A DNA stretch of 64,000 nucleotides from Thermococcus chitonophagus (GCF_002214605.1 NZ_CP015193.1:124001-188000), one strand, 5' to 3'; shown: positions 9,105-18,227, numbered from the stretch's first letter. The notes: a model not told the origin generated them from the sequence alone. A program made the numbers and translations.

Positions 9105-9424
9105 CGGCGGCGGGCGCGCCCGAGGGTGGGAACCCTCCACCGCTCCCTTTCACCGGGGCCTACCTCATCCCCGCACCCCCGCGAGCGTGCTCCGTGGCCC
9201 CTACCGCTGCTCCCTTCCGGGCCTTGCGGGGTTCAGGGCCCAAAGGGGGTTAGCACGGCCCTTCAGCCGTGCCTCCCCCACCGGGCACCCCGCGGGACGA
9301 GGACTCATCGTTCGGCCCCGGCTTCCGGGAGCGGCTTCGGGAACCGCCCCCCGGGCTTCGGCCCCGGCATATCGGCGGTTTCCGGTTACAGGGGACGCCG
9401 AACCCCCCGGCCTAGCCCGCCGCC
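9105..9424 (-). ncRNA. ffs: Signal recognition particle RNA (7S RNA)
   Basis: A 320-base block, very GC-rich against an AT-rich background, read on the minus strand. The helix 8 signature GGCCCGGAAGGGAGCAGC is present (9204-9223 reversed). The 5' end GGCGGCGGGC pairs with GCCCGCCGCC at the 3' end, closing the long rod. A TATA box (CTTTATAAAAC on the minus strand, about 9447-9458) lies about 25 bases before the start. It scaffolds SRP19 and SRP54 for co-translational targeting. The plus-strand frames inside it are GC artefacts. Confidence 0.93.
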
Positions 9425-9689
9425 AAATAAAAGTTTTCTAGGCAGGTTTTATAAAGGTTTGGCCAATTGAGAATTTTACAAAATCTTGTGCAAAATACTT
9501 TTAAAGACTCATACCTATTGGGGTAAGGACAGTTTAATCAACTTACACGCACATGCTAAAATCAGACATTCTTAAATCAAATTTTAGCAAAATTATGTTC
9601 TGAACCTGGGTTCGAATGTAGAACTTCTAATATGCTACATAAATTCTAACAGGATAAGTGCTTAAAAATGTAAGCAAGCTAGGAAAAAT

Positions 9690-9754
9690 AGGCGATGACG
9701 ACTGAATCCAATGCTGAGCTAGGGCGATGATTGACCCCAGAGTGGCCGAGCCTA
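9690..9754 (+). ncRNA. C/D box methylation-guide sRNA (candidate)
   Basis: Box C GCGATGA at 9692-9698, 15-base guide, box D' CTGA at 9714-9717, 6-base spacer, an identical C' GCGATGA at 9724-9730, 15-base guide, then CCGA at 9746-9749 in the D position (a variant of CTGA). The flanks AGGC and GCCT can close a short terminal stem. The symmetric 15/15 guides support it; the variant D box is the weak point. A TATA-like CTTAAAAATG lies at about 9661. The 9425-9689 stretch before it holds no gene I can see. Confidence 0.6.
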
Positions 9755-10444
9755 GAGCTCTATAACCTCATAAGCATTGTTTGCTAAATCAACTATTAGG
9801 AGCTTGTTGGCCAAAGGCCTACCATAGCCCGTGATAAGCTTAACAACTTCAGTGACCTGAATACTTGCAATTACGCCAGCAGTAGCCCCCAAAATTGGAA
9901 ACTTTCCCTTTTTTCTGACTTTAGGAAATATCTCCTTTAGCCTTTTGGTTTTCCCGGGAATTATTGTTGTCACTTGACCGTATAACCCCTCCACCGCACC
10001 GTGAACTAACGGAATCCCTCTCTTGTGGGCATAGTCGTCCAGGAGATACCTAGTCTCAAAGTTGTCAAGGCAGTCAACTATAACATCAACATCCTTAAGC
10101 ACCTCATGTATGTTTTCTCCGGTGAGCTTACCAACGAACGTTTCTATCCTTACATCAGAGTTAAACCTCTCAAGCTTCCACTTGGCTGATATCGGTTTTG
10201 GATTCTTGCCGAGATCTTCCTCCCAGTGAAGTATCTGCCTGTTCAAGTTGCTTAACTCCGGTGTTTGCTCATCTACCAGCAGGATAGTTCCAACGCCGGC
10301 TGCAGTAAGATAGTAAGCTACAGGACTGCCCAAGCCACCAACCCCAACTACTGCAACTTTAGCCCTCTTTAACTTCTCTTGCCCCTCAACGCCGAAAAGC
10401 ATTATCTGTCTGTCGTAACGCTCAAGCTCTCTTTCACTCAACAT
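9752..10444 (-). CDS. moeB: E1-like adenylyltransferase of the MoeB/ThiF/HesA family
   Basis: Adenylates the C-terminal glycine of a ubiquitin-like sulfur carrier for molybdopterin, thiamine or tRNA thiolation. The 230-residue protein has the ATP loop [10 protein letters not shown] (about 34-43), RQI and NRQ substrate contacts, and the [11 protein letters not shown] stretch. The paired CxxC zinc motifs common in MoeB are absent: the [14 protein letters not shown] region has no cysteine. It overlaps the upstream HIT gene by 11 bases, so the two form an operon. Confidence 0.88.
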   Translation of the reverse strand: MLSERELERYDRQIMLFGVEGQEKLKRAKVAVVGVGGLGSPVAYYLTAAGVGTILLVDEQTPELSNLNRQILHWEEDLGKNPKPISAKWKLERFNSDVRIETFVGKLTGENIHEVLKDVDVIVDCLDNFETRYLLDDYAHKRGIPLVHGAVEGLYGQVTTIIPGKTKRLKEIFPKVRKKGKFPILGATAGVIASIQVTEVVKLITGYGRPLANKLLIVDLANNAYEVIEL

Positions 10445-10928
10445 TTTCGATCTCCTCTATTGCCTGCTTGATTTCATCGTAGGCCTGCTCGAGCGATTCA
10501 GGGATTACTTTAGTGTCCGCAATTACCGGCATAAAGTTTGTGTCTCCGTTCCACCTTGGCACTATATGTAGATGAACGTGCCCGTCTATTCCAGCTCCAG
10601 CAACCTTACCTATGTTAAATCCTAAGTTGAAGCCATCTGGCTTCATTACCTTCCTTATGGCTTTCATTACTAGTGCCGCTAACTTCATTATTTCCAGCAT
10701 CTCCTCGTCTGTTAGATCTTCTATACTCTTCACGTGCCTGTACGGAGCAACCATTACATGCCCAGGGTTGTAAGGGTAGTTGTTCATTATTATAAATGCA
10801 TACTTCCCACGATATAGAATGAGCCTTTCCTTATCCCTGTTCTCCTTTGGAAAGTCGCAGAAGATACAGCCTTCGTGCTTGGGCGATCTTATGTACTCAA
10901 TCCTCCACGGAGCCCACAGTATCTTCAT
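10434..10928 (-). CDS. HIT-family nucleotide hydrolase
   Basis: A 164-residue histidine-triad protein of the Fhit/Ap4A-hydrolase-like branch. The catalytic triad is in [12 protein letters not shown] (about 115-126). The N-terminal WAPWR and the GCIFCDF cysteines (20-26) are typical of archaeal and actinobacterial HIT proteins with a zinc site. It probably hydrolyses nucleoside phosphoramidates or dinucleoside polyphosphates. It is the first gene of the pair with the E1-like enzyme. The minus-strand promoter (TATA near 10960) lies in the divergent region shared with rps15. Confidence 0.88.
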   Translation of the reverse strand: MKILWAPWRIEYIRSPKHEGCIFCDFPKENRDKERLILYRGKYAFIIMNNYPYNPGHVMVAPYRHVKSIEDLTDEEMLEIMKLAALVMKAIRKVMKPDGFNLGFNIGKVAGAGIDGHVHLHIVPRWNGDTNFMPVIADTKVIPESLEQAYDEIKQAIEEIENVE

Positions 10929-11064
10929 CTCACCACCTAATTAGGGACGGAAAGGAATTTTTAAAAGCTTTAGCTATGTACACAAACCTTTTAAATCAAT
11001 CTATTTAGCATGACGCGAAGGGGCGGCTGGCCTAGGCTGGCCGTCACCATAGGAGGTGGTGTAA

Positions 11065-11544
11065 ATGGCAAGGATGCATGCTAGAAAGAGGGGTAAGAGC
11101 GGTTCAAAGAGGCCTCCAAGGACTGCTCCCCCAATATGGCTCGAGCACATAACCGTTGAGGAAATTGAGAACTTAGTGGTTAAGCTCAGGAAGGAAGGTT
11201 ACAGCACCGCAATGATAGGGACGATCCTTAGGGACCAGTACGGAATTCCCACTGTCAAGCTCTTCAAGGATCCTGACAACCCCAACAGGAACTTAACGAT
11301 AACGAGAATCCTTGAGAAGCACGGTCTCGCCCCAGAGATTCCAGAGGATTTGATGTTCCTTATTAGGAGAGCAGTCAATCTTAGGAAGCACCTTGAGCAA
11401 CACCCGAAGGATCTGCACTCAATGCGCGGTCTCCAGCTAATAGAGAGCAAGATCAGGAGACTTGTCAAGTACTACAAGAGAAAGGGCAAGCTTCCAAAGA
11501 ACTGGAGATACGATCCAGAGCAGGCAAAGCTTCTCGTTCGCTGA
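11065..11544 (+). CDS. rps15: 30S ribosomal protein S15
   Basis: Archaeal S15P (159 residues, the normal long archaeal form) binds the central domain of 16S rRNA. The N-terminal archaeal/eukaryal extension ([19 protein letters not shown]) is followed by the S15 core, with [20 protein letters not shown] near the end. A strong GGAGGTGGTG site precedes the ATG, and a TATA element is near 10985. It leads a conserved cluster with GAN nuclease, Pcc1 and S3Ae. Confidence 0.96.
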   Translation: MARMHARKRGKSGSKRPPRTAPPIWLEHITVEEIENLVVKLRKEGYSTAMIGTILRDQYGIPTVKLFKDPDNPNRNLTITRILEKHGLAPEIPEDLMFLIRRAVNLRKHLEQHPKDLHSMRGLQLIESKIRRLVKYYKRKGKLPKNWRYDPEQAKLLVR

Positions 11545-11571
11545 TCTTCATTATTTCCTTTGGTGTTTTTC

Positions 11572-12999
11572 ATGGACAAGGAGGGATTCTTGGACAAGAC
11601 TAGGGAAGCTGTTGAGACCGTTAGAATTCACATCGAGTTAGGGCACACTATAAGGATCATCTCCCATAGGGATGCTGACGGCATCACAGCGGGAGCAATT
11701 CTCGTTAAAGCCCTTTCTAGGGAAGGGGCCAAAGTTCACGTTTCAATAGTTAAGCAGGTCAGCGAGGAGCTAGTTAAGCAGCTGAAAGATGAGGACTACA
11801 GAATTGTTATATTCTCTGACTTAGGTAGCGGGTCGATAAGCCTGATTAAGGAGCATTTGAGTGATAGAACTGTCGTTATTCTGGACCATCATCCCCCAGA
11901 AACAACGGAGACCCATGAAAAGCACATTCTCGTAAATCCAGTTCCTTTCGGGGCTAACAGCGTCAGAGATCTGAGCGGTTCTGGGGTTACGTACTTTTTC
12001 GCCAAAGAACTTAACGAGAGGAACAAGGATCTCGCTTACATAGCGATAGTTGGTGCCGTAGGGGATATGCAAGAGAACGATGGAGTTTTCCATGGGATGA
12101 ACCTTGAAATAATAGAGGATGGCAAGTCCTTAGGAATTCTGGAGGTAAGGAAGGAGCTAAGACTCTTTGGGAGAGAAACTAGGCCCCTCTACCAAATGCT
12201 AGCTTACGCAACAAATCCAGAGATACCAGAAATTACAGGTGATGAAAGGAAGGCAATGGAGTGGTTGAGAAACAAGGGATTCAATCCTGATAAGAAGTAC
12301 TGGGAGCTGAGTGAAGAGGAAAAGAAGAGGCTCCATGACCTCCTAGTTATCCACATGATAAAGCACGGAGCAGGAAAAGAAGATATAGACAAGCTAATTG
12401 GCGACGTTGTTATAAGTCCATTATACCCAGAGGGAGATCCAAGGCACGAAGCCAGAGAATTCGCAACCCTGCTTAACGCAACCGGAAGGCTAAACCTAGG
12501 AAACTTGGGAGTTGCAGTGTGTCTAGGGGATGAAGAGGCATTTAAGAAGGCAATGAAGATGGTTGAGGATTACAAGAGGGAGCAGATAGAGGCTAGGAAA
12601 TGGCTGATACAGAACTGGAGCAGTGAGGTGTGGGAGGGAGAGAACGTCTACGTTCTCTACGTTGGTAACAACATTAGGGATACCCTGGTTGGGATCGCCG
12701 CCAGCATGGCCATAAATGCCGGACTCGCTAAACCCGAAAAGCCAGTTATAGTGTTTGCCGATACCCCAGAGGATCCAAACCTCCTGAAGGGATCGGCAAG
12801 AACTACAGAAAAGGCCTTAGCTAAAGGATACCACCTTGGAGAGGCCCTTAGGAAGGCAGCAGAAATAGTTGGAGGAGAAGGAGGAGGACATGCCATTGCC
12901 GCAGGGATTAGGATTCCTAAGGCAAGGCTTGCGGAGTTCAGGAAGCTCATCGATAGATTGCTTGGAGAGCAGGTGAAAGGAAATGAAGATCAGGGCTGA
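11572..12999 (+). CDS. gan: GINS-associated nuclease GAN (RecJ-like DHH phosphoesterase)
   Basis: A RecJ/Cdc45-type 5'-3' single-strand exonuclease that in Thermococcus associates with GINS at the replication fork. DHH motifs are [13 protein letters not shown] (34-46), FSDLG, the LDHHPPE box and GAVGDM. The C-terminal DHHA1 domain ends in [13 protein letters not shown]. The frame is open back to a TTG at 11560, but ATG 11572 (MDKEGFLDK) has GGTG 6 to 10 bases upstream. The order S15-GAN-Pcc1-S3Ae matches the Thermococcus arrangement as I recall it. Length 475 residues. Confidence 0.9.
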   Translation: MDKEGFLDKTREAVETVRIHIELGHTIRIISHRDADGITAGAILVKALSREGAKVHVSIVKQVSEELVKQLKDEDYRIVIFSDLGSGSISLIKEHLSDRTVVILDHHPPETTETHEKHILVNPVPFGANSVRDLSGSGVTYFFAKELNERNKDLAYIAIVGAVGDMQENDGVFHGMNLEIIEDGKSLGILEVRKELRLFGRETRPLYQMLAYATNPEIPEITGDERKAMEWLRNKGFNPDKKYWELSEEEKKRLHDLLVIHMIKHGAGKEDIDKLIGDVVISPLYPEGDPRHEAREFATLLNATGRLNLGNLGVAVCLGDEEAFKKAMKMVEDYKREQIEARKWLIQNWSSEVWEGENVYVLYVGNNIRDTLVGIAASMAINAGLAKPEKPVIVFADTPEDPNLLKGSARTTEKALAKGYHLGEALRKAAEIVGGEGGGHAIAAGIRIPKARLAEFRKLIDRLLGEQVKGNEDQG

Positions 13000-13234
13000 C
13001 ATCGAGATGGTATGGGAATATGAGGATGAGGAAGTTGCAAAGGCCATAGCCAACGCCGTAAATGTTGACAACATTTCTATCCCCGAAGGGCTTAAGAAAA
13101 GTTTAAATCTTATTACCTTCCCCGAAGGAGCGAAGGTAATAACAAAAGTTAAATATGAAGGAGAGATTGAAACCCTCATAGTCGCTCTCGATGATTTGAT
13201 ATTCGCGATCAAAGTTGCTGAGGAGGTGTTATGA
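12983..13234 (+). CDS. pcc1: KEOPS complex subunit Pcc1
   Basis: An 83-residue Pcc1-like protein. It dimerises and bridges the Kae1 subunits of the KEOPS complex, which makes the t6A modification on ANN-decoding tRNAs. The length and the alternating pattern ([22 protein letters not shown] ... [17 protein letters not shown]) fit the family. The start overlaps GAN by 17 bases, and the stop overlaps the S3Ae start region, so translation is coupled. Confidence 0.82.
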   Translation: MKIRADIEMVWEYEDEEVAKAIANAVNVDNISIPEGLKKSLNLITFPEGAKVITKVKYEGEIETLIVALDDLIFAIKVAEEVL

Positions 13235-13833
13235 TGGCAGCTAGGAGGAGAGTTAGTGCAACTAGAGATAAGTGGAAGCTAAAGCAGTGGTATATTATTT
13301 ACGCTCCAGACTTTTTCGGAAGTGTCGAAGTTGGACTTACTCCGTCTGATGATCCTGAAAAGGTGCTCAACAGGGTCGTTGAAGTAACCCTTAAAGATGT
13401 GACAGGAGACTTCACCAAGGGGCATGTTAAGCTGTACTTCCAGGTTTACGATGTTAAGGGGCAGAACGCATACACTAAATTCAAGGGCATGAAGCTCGCT
13501 AGGAGCTACATAAGGTCTCTTGTAAGGAGGAGAACCACAAGGATCGATGGAATATTCAACATAACAACTAAGGATGGCTACAAGCTTAGGGTTATGGCAA
13601 TGGCCATAGCGATGAGGAGGATTCAGACGAGCCAAGAGAGGGCAATAAGGAAGATTATGCAGGAAATAATCTACAAGAAGGCTGAGGAGCTCAACTTCAA
13701 GGACTTCGTTCTCGAAGCTGTAAACGGAAAGATCGCCGCAGAGATCGCCAAGGAGGCAAAGAAGATCTATCCATTAAAGAAGGCAGAGATAAGAAAGATA
13801 AAAGTTCTTGGGGAACCTGAGGTTGCAACTTAA
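13234..13833 (+). CDS. rps3ae: 30S ribosomal protein S3Ae
   Basis: Archaeal/eukaryal S3Ae (199 residues), a small-subunit protein near the mRNA exit. The start [19 protein letters not shown] is typical. Two ATGs stand side by side (13231 and 13234); the second gives better spacing from GGAGGTG. It closes the S15-GAN-Pcc1-S3Ae cluster and faces the Lrp-type regulator with only 3 bases between the stops. Confidence 0.95.
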   Translation: MAARRRVSATRDKWKLKQWYIIYAPDFFGSVEVGLTPSDDPEKVLNRVVEVTLKDVTGDFTKGHVKLYFQVYDVKGQNAYTKFKGMKLARSYIRSLVRRRTTRIDGIFNITTKDGYKLRVMAMAIAMRRIQTSQERAIRKIMQEIIYKKAEELNFKDFVLEAVNGKIAAEIAKEAKKIYPLKKAEIRKIKVLGEPEVAT

Positions 13834-13836
13834 GTC

Positions 13837-14283
13837 TTAAACTATCTCAAATTTTGGAACTTTGCTCACAAACACCACTTCGACGTTTTCTATATCTTTA
13901 ACATTTGATAAAAACTCATTAACCCTATTTTCTGCACCACTAAGATCCTTTGGGACAAGAATATGGACGATAAGGTTGTACCTACCAACTCCTTTTTCGA
14001 TAATCTTGACGTATTCAATATCAGAGATATCACTAACAACCTTATCAACATCTGCCATCGGTTTCAGCTTTATCAGTACTACTGCATACATGTAACCTAA
14101 TTTCTCTAGATCAGGAAGGATTGTAAATTTTTTGATAACTCCTAATTTTTTTAACTTTTCCATTCTCCTGGCAATTCTCTGCCTTGTTGTGCCTAACATT
14201 TCCGCTAATTCTCTATAGGTAAGGCGAGAATTTTGAGATAATATTTTAATCAATTGCAAATCAACCTTATCAAGTTTCCTCAT
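13837..14283 (-). CDS. Lrp/AsnC-family transcriptional regulator
   Basis: A 148-residue protein with an N-terminal winged helix-turn-helix (LDKVDLQLIKILSQNSRL and YRELAEMLGTTRQRIARRM) and a C-terminal RAM/AsnC ligand domain (from about 65). Archaeal members bind DNA as octamers and often sense amino acids. The ATG has GGGTGGGTG just before it, and a TATA-like TTTTTATAGA lies at about 14310-14320. The effector cannot be read from the sequence. Confidence 0.9.
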   Translation of the reverse strand: MRKLDKVDLQLIKILSQNSRLTYRELAEMLGTTRQRIARRMEKLKKLGVIKKFTILPDLEKLGYMYAVVLIKLKPMADVDKVVSDISDIEYVKIIEKGVGRYNLIVHILVPKDLSGAENRVNEFLSNVKDIENVEVVFVSKVPKFEIV

Positions 14284-14362
14284 ACACCCACCCTTTCTGA
14301 TGAAGAATTGGCTCTATAAAAACGTTTCGGACGATTTCCAATATTCCAAGGTTATTACAGCG

Positions 14363-14638
14363 TCACAAATCTCTCATTGAATATTTTCTAATTGTGTCCC
14401 TTAGAGCATCTTCCATGTCAATTTCGAAATAGTTGGCTATGCAGATTAATGCAAAGAGAACGTCCCCTATCTCTTCCTTTAATTTTGAGGGATCCTTTTC
14501 GCCTTTAACACCCTCAAAAGATAAAATAACATCAGCAAGCTCGCCTACTTCCTCAACCAAGGCTGTTAACATCTGAGCTGGCGTCCAATAGCCACCCAAT
14601 TTCTTTATCAGTTCATCAACTTCCTTTTGGACTTTCAT
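14363..14638 (-). CDS. MazG-like nucleotide pyrophosphohydrolase
   Basis: A 91-residue all-alpha NTP pyrophosphatase of the MazG/dCTPase type, which probably clears non-canonical NTPs. The metal-binding EExxE...ExxD pattern is visible as LVEEVGELADVI and LKEEIGDVLFALI. An upstream in-frame ATG (14662) exists, but MKVQKEVDEL at 14638 matches the family start. It overlaps the 3' end of the upstream ArsR-type gene by 23 bases, so they form a two-gene operon. Confidence 0.87.
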   Translation of the reverse strand: MKVQKEVDELIKKLGGYWTPAQMLTALVEEVGELADVILSFEGVKGEKDPSKLKEEIGDVLFALICIANYFEIDMEDALRDTIRKYSMRDL

Positions 14639-15014
14639 AACCAAGGTCCTCCAAGAGTGCATCTAGGTACTCCCTGAGCTTCTCCTTATTCGTCGTGTAG
14701 AACCTAAGCTTACCCTCTTTCTTTTCCTCAAGTATTCCAAGCTCCTTGAGAATCCTGAGGTGGTGACTAACAAGGGTTTGATCAACTTCCAAAGCCTCGG
14801 CTATCAGGCACACGCACATCCACCTATCCATAAGCATCTTCAGTATTCCATACCTTATCGGGTTTGAGATTATTTTAAGGAACCTATTTACATCGTCACT
14901 AGGGTACACCTCTATTTCCTCGTCAAGGTCGAGGAGGTTGCACCTCTCGAGGCATCCCATTACTGTCTTCCTCTGCCTATCACTAAGCTTTTCAATAAGC
15001 TCCCTGACTTTCAT
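14616..15014 (-). CDS. ArsR-family winged-helix regulator
   Basis: A 132-residue ArsR/SmtB-type repressor. The HTH is in ISNPIRYGILKMLMDR and DQTLVSHHLRILKELGILEEKKEGK. Cysteines at the metal-site position (WMCVCLIAE) and the extra CLERC pair near residue 24 suggest metal or redox sensing. Start ATG at 15014 (MKVRELIEKL) with GGTGAAGGT just upstream; the frame runs back to 15044. It shares a divergent TATA region (15047-15060) with the gene to the right. Confidence 0.85.
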   Translation of the reverse strand: MKVRELIEKLSDRQRKTVMGCLERCNLLDLDEEIEVYPSDDVNRFLKIISNPIRYGILKMLMDRWMCVCLIAEALEVDQTLVSHHLRILKELGILEEKKEGKLRFYTTNKEKLREYLDALLEDLGYESPKGS

Positions 15015-15133
15015 TACCTTCACCAACGTATAGTGTGTAACCAAAGGTATAAAAAATTTGTTTCATCTGAATTCATGCGCAACCCAAAAAGATTTTCAAC
15101 TTGGGTACAGAAGATAAACGGGAGGGACAAAGT

Positions 15134-15886
15134 GTGGAGGTAGTTGAATTCACAATGAAACATAAGGGATTCGCCGTGGGAGAGAGTGTGAATGAGCTGA
15201 CAGATGAAAATGTTGCAAGATTCTTGGCTAGAGTTTCTAACACTGTCCTCACTAAGTTCCCTGAATACTTGGAGGAAAAAATTGATGTTAAGGGACTGCT
15301 AACCCTAATCCCAAGCGGAAGTTTGGAAGAGAAGCTCAAATTCCTAAGGTCCCCAGGAACATCAAGAAAGATAGGGAACTATGTAAGAGAAGATGATAAG
15401 AAGCTGAAGAAACTATTAGTTGAAGTCGCAAAGGCTGTCCTCACTAGGGAAGCCCTAAAGGATGAGCTACCAGTGGAGTTCCCTGGGGGGAGGATAGAGG
15501 AGCTAAAAACCAAGCCCAGGTACAGAGAGGAGCACGTAAACTTCACAGCCAAATATGGAAGGTGGATAGTTGTTAAGAGGCTCATAATCGATGAGAAAAC
15601 TCCAATGCTCGACATAGCAAGGCTACTCGCGAGCATAAATGAGACGGCAGTAAATAAGATACAGGAGTTCGTGAGAATTGACATGAGCGGAATAGAGGAG
15701 CACTTCTCAGAATTCAAGAAGGTTAGGAAGGGAGAGGATATAGCAAAGCTCGTTGAAAAGTTCAGAGAGTTCAAGGGAAGTGATCTCGAAGTTAGATATG
15801 CAGTAAACGTTATGTTATCAAAGCTAAACTTAACAATAGACCCTCCAGCAAAGAACCTAGAGAAGTACCTCGAGAAAGCGGGATGA
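15134..15886 (+). CDS. Conserved archaeal protein, DUF2666-like
   Basis: A 250-residue protein with two related halves: MKHKGFAVGESVNELTDENV... and later FTAKYGRWIVVKRLIIDEKT..., each followed by a helical stretch with NTVLTKF or NETAVNKI. This double-repeat layout is what I recall for the DUF2666 family of hyperthermophilic archaea, whose function is unknown. The frame opens at 15101, but GTG 15134 has GGGAGGGA about 7 bases upstream and ATG 15155 is another option. The stop overlaps a C/D box sRNA. Confidence 0.6.
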   Translation: MEVVEFTMKHKGFAVGESVNELTDENVARFLARVSNTVLTKFPEYLEEKIDVKGLLTLIPSGSLEEKLKFLRSPGTSRKIGNYVREDDKKLKKLLVEVAKAVLTREALKDELPVEFPGGRIEELKTKPRYREEHVNFTAKYGRWIVVKRLIIDEKTPMLDIARLLASINETAVNKIQEFVRIDMSGIEEHFSEFKKVRKGEDIAKLVEKFREFKGSDLEVRYAVNVMLSKLNLTIDPPAKNLEKYLEKAG

Positions 15887-15934
15887 TGAAGCCGAGGACA
15901 CCTGAGCGGTGATGACTCTTCGCTTCGCCGACCG
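15880..15934 (+). ncRNA. C/D box methylation-guide sRNA
   Basis: Box C ATGATGA at 15883-15889, guide of 12, D' CTGA at 15902-15905, spacer of 4, C' TGATGA at 15910-15915, guide of 12, and CCGA in the D position at 15928-15931. The 12/4/12 spacing is the standard archaeal architecture. Box C overlaps the stop codon of the gene before it, and the D end runs into the ribosome site of prsW. I could not identify the rRNA or tRNA targets. The CCGA D box is a departure from CTGA. Confidence 0.7.
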
Positions 15935-15945
15935 GTGGTGATATA

Positions 15946-16659
15946 GTGTCCCTAATCACTTATCTCATATTTTTCGCGTACGCCCCTGCCCTAGCTTTGC
16001 TGTGGTACTTCTACCACCAAGACAAGCTTGAACCGGAACCAAAGAAAGTTGTTATTGGAACATTCATTATGGGAGGTAGCCTTTCTATTGCGGTTGCAAT
16101 AGTTCTCGAGAGCATCTTAGTGCCAAGGTGGTTCCAGAGCATTCCAGCCCTGCTCCCAGCCACGTTTTTCTACACTGCCCTTGTTGCTGGAGTCGTTGAA
16201 GAGCCCGCAAAGGCTGTAGCTATAAAGTATGCCTATAATACTGGAAACCTCTTTGGAATCATGGATGGTGTTGTCTATGGTGTTGCAGCGGGATTGGGCT
16301 TTGCAGCAACGGAGAACCTCCTCTACGGTCTAGGATATGGCCTTGGAACAACGATCTCCAGAGCCCTTCTGACTCCATTTGCACACGCAACGTGGAGCGC
16401 AATAGTTGGGGTCGGATACGGACTTAAGGCGGAAGGAAAGATACACACGGTAACTCCCTACTTTGCCATGGCCATATTGCTCCACTTTCTCTGGGACTAC
16501 TTCGCGTTCCTGTCAACTGTGGTTCCTCTGTACTCGATTATGATATACCTGCTACTCCTGCTAAACTTCCTTATACTTAGGAGATTGATAACCCTGGGGA
16601 AGATTGAAGATATGCAGAGATACTGGTGGTACTGGCTTTTGGGTGGTAGGAGATGGTAG
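15946..16659 (+). CDS. PrsW-family intramembrane metalloprotease
   Basis: A 237-residue polytopic membrane protein with about seven hydrophobic segments. The glutamate-type protease motif VVEEPAK (about 83-89), the GFAATENLLYG motif, HATWSAIVG and HFLWDY place it in the PrsW/CPBP-like glutamic intramembrane protease group. In Bacillus the relative cleaves an anti-sigma factor; the archaeal substrate is unknown. GTG start at 15946 with GGTGGTGAT upstream. It overlaps a small coiled-coil gene by 7 bases, a possible partner. Confidence 0.85.
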   Translation: MSLITYLIFFAYAPALALLWYFYHQDKLEPEPKKVVIGTFIMGGSLSIAVAIVLESILVPRWFQSIPALLPATFFYTALVAGVVEEPAKAVAIKYAYNTGNLFGIMDGVVYGVAAGLGFAATENLLYGLGYGLGTTISRALLTPFAHATWSAIVGVGYGLKAEGKIHTVTPYFAMAILLHFLWDYFAFLSTVVPLYSIMIYLLLLLNFLILRRLITLGKIEDMQRYWWYWLLGGRRW

Positions 16660-16859
16660 ATATAACTAATGCCCTACTCGAGATTAGACCCTATGTTGAG
16701 TACTATCAGAAGCTTAAAGAGCTCGCAGAGTCAATAGCTAGGGAAGCTCAAAGCATTGAGGAGGTTATCAAAAAGCTAGAAGAGGAAGAAGAGAGAGCGT
16801 CGGAACCCTTCAAAACGGATATAAGGATACTCATAAACCATTTAAGAGCCTTCAGGTGA
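16653..16859 (+). CDS. Small coiled-coil hypothetical protein
   Basis: A 68-residue, mostly helical, acidic protein with heptad-like spacing (YYQKLKELAESIAREAQSIEEVIKKLEEEEE). No family recognised. The ATG lies inside the prsW 3' end (GGTGGTAGGAG site just before), so it is co-translated with the protease. Its stop overlaps the 3' end of an sRNA on the opposite strand. Confidence 0.6.
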   Translation: MVDITNALLEIRPYVEYYQKLKELAESIAREAQSIEEVIKKLEEEEERASEPFKTDIRILINHLRAFR

Positions 16860-16905
16860 TGCGGACTTCATCACAGGTCAGCCGGTTGATCCATCATCAT
16901 CGGCT
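16847..16905 (-). ncRNA. C/D box sRNA; one guide fits the 5' end of 16S rRNA
   Basis: A canonical architecture on the minus strand: terminal stem AGCC/GGCT, box C GATGATGA, 12-base guide TGGATCAACCGG, D' CTGA, spacer CCTG, C' TGATGA, 12-base guide AGTCCGCATCAC, and D CTGA at 16852-16855. The first guide is complementary over 11 bases to CCGGTTGATCC, the conserved start of archaeal 16S rRNA. The D+5 rule places the methyl on the U following CCGG. A TATA-like CTTAAATAG lies upstream (about 16911-16919). Confidence 0.88.
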
Positions 16906-16940
16906 GAAACTATTTAAGCCCAGCCAAGTATAAAAGGATG

Positions 16941-16999
16941 TCCGATGATGGCAACAGGGTAGCTGCCGAGTTGATGAGGAAGCCGTTCCAGACTGAGGA
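16941..16999 (+). ncRNA. C/D box sRNA (candidate) with its own promoter
   Basis: Box C-like GATGATGG at 16944-16951, guide of 14, CCGA in the D' position (16966-16969), a short spacer, C' TGATGA (16972-16977), guide of 15, and D CTGA at 16993-16996. TCC and GGA flank the boxes and can pair. A strong TATA box (AGTATAAAAGG, 16928-16938) sits at the right distance. It is divergent from the sRNA at 16847-16905. Two boxes are degenerate, so confidence is moderate. Confidence 0.6.
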
Positions 17000-17044
17000 G
17001 GAAAAGTTTTATCTCCATAAAATAAATTCTGGATGGTGATGATC

Positions 17045-17257
17045 ATGTACATGGCCGAGTTCAAGTTAAGGTTTGGAAGCAGAAAGTGGTACGTCAGGAG
17101 AATAGTTGAGGCAGATAGCTACGAGAAGGCCGTAGAGCTAGCAAAGAAGTATGCGGAGCTCATGAATAAGGGAGAGGTTAAGTGGGAGCTCGCAGATGTC
17201 TATGAGGCAAAGAGACCCCTAATGATTGGAGAAGAAGAAATCAAGAAACTCGAGTGA
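17045..17257 (+). CDS. Small conserved-looking hypothetical protein
   Basis: A 70-residue basic/acidic mixed protein ([29 protein letters not shown] at the start) with an alpha/beta pattern. No family recognised. The ATG at 17045 has GGTGATG just upstream; in-frame ATGs at 17033 and 17039 are less likely. It converges with the asparaginase gene and overlaps its 3' end by 17 bases. Confidence 0.65.
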   Translation: MYMAEFKLRFGSRKWYVRRIVEADSYEKAVELAKKYAELMNKGEVKWELADVYEAKRPLMIGEEEIKKLE

Positions 17258-18227
17258 GCTCTCCTACCATGTTCTTTCTCATCAACTCTCTGATTTCCTC
17301 AACTTTTCTTGTGTGCCCCAAAATCCACATAAGTTTCGTCACGGTAGCCTCTTTTGTCATGTCTCCAGCCGGAATTATCCCAGCCCTGAGAGCCATTCTT
17401 CCTACCTTATACCTCATAAGATCTACCCCATCGTAGACGGCTTGGGTCGTCATTACAACTGGTACTTCCGAGGAAATCTCGGAGATAACCTGCAAAAGGT
17501 TGCTGTTCCTGTAAGGGATACCACCAGCCCCATATCCCTCTAAGATTATCCCCCTGTAGCCCACCTCTATAGCCTTGAGGATTATATCACCAGAAAGTCC
17601 AGGGATTAGCTTAAGAACCAGAACCTTAGGTTCGTGCCTGGTGTCTAACTTTGTCTTCCCAGGATCTAGCTTTGGCCTGTAAAGTACGCTCAGCCTATCA
17701 CCTATTAGTTTAGCGATGATGGGATAGTTTATGCTCTCGAAGGCATCTAGACTCATCGTTCTTACCTTCGAAGTCCTCACCCCAAGCATGACCTTACCAT
17801 TAAATGCTACGAAAATTCCTGGGATTCTACTCTCAAGAAACTTGAGAGCGGTAAGCAGGTTAAATGGAGCATCACTGTTTTTCTCCATTAAGGGTACCAT
17901 CGAGCCAGTAAGAACTATAGGCAGGTTCACACCCCTAACCATAAAAGAGAGCATGGAAGCTGTGTAGGCTAATGTATCAGTACCGTGAGTTATCAATATA
18001 CCATCAAAATCTCCCGCCCTCTTGTAAACCTCCTCAGCTAATTTAACCCAATCTGAAGGCTGAATTAACGTGCTGTCAATGTTCATTAGATCCAAGAACT
18101 CAATCTCATGATCAGTCTTTATCCCGGAGATCTTCAATATCTCTTCCGCCGAGAGGGCGCTCTCATAACCTTCGCTCCCCCTCACGCTTGCTATCGTCCC
18201 TCCCATTCCGATCATGAGAAACCTCAT
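17241..18227 (-). CDS. L-asparaginase (type I-like, Thermococcales)
   Basis: Hydrolyses L-asparagine to aspartate and ammonia. 328 residues, closely similar to the P. horikoshii enzyme as I remember it. The first catalytic Thr is in GMGGTIAS (residues 8-15), and the second triad is in THGTDTLAY, with [15 protein letters not shown] following. C-terminal [17 protein letters not shown] is conserved. ATG 18225-18227 ([10 protein letters not shown]) with GGTGATC upstream is clearly better than the open frame back to 18317. Confidence 0.93.
   Translation of the reverse strand: MRFLMIGMGGTIASVRGSEGYESALSAEEILKISGIKTDHEIEFLDLMNIDSTLIQPSDWVKLAEEVYKRAGDFDGILITHGTDTLAYTASMLSFMVRGVNLPIVLTGSMVPLMEKNSDAPFNLLTALKFLESRIPGIFVAFNGKVMLGVRTSKVRTMSLDAFESINYPIIAKLIGDRLSVLYRPKLDPGKTKLDTRHEPKVLVLKLIPGLSGDIILKAIEVGYRGIILEGYGAGGIPYRNSNLLQVISEISSEVPVVMTTQAVYDGVDLMRYKVGRMALRAGIIPAGDMTKEATVTKLMWILGHTRKVEEIRELMRKNMVGELTRVS

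Noticed and set aside
9061-9470. Two GC-rich open frames on the plus strand
   Set aside because: They lie in the SRP RNA gene; the proteins are Arg/Pro/Gly-rich with no ribosome site, as expected from GC-rich structured RNA.
9590-9630. A T-arm-like GGGTTCGAATG
   Set aside because: No matching acceptor, D or anticodon arms could be found on either strand.
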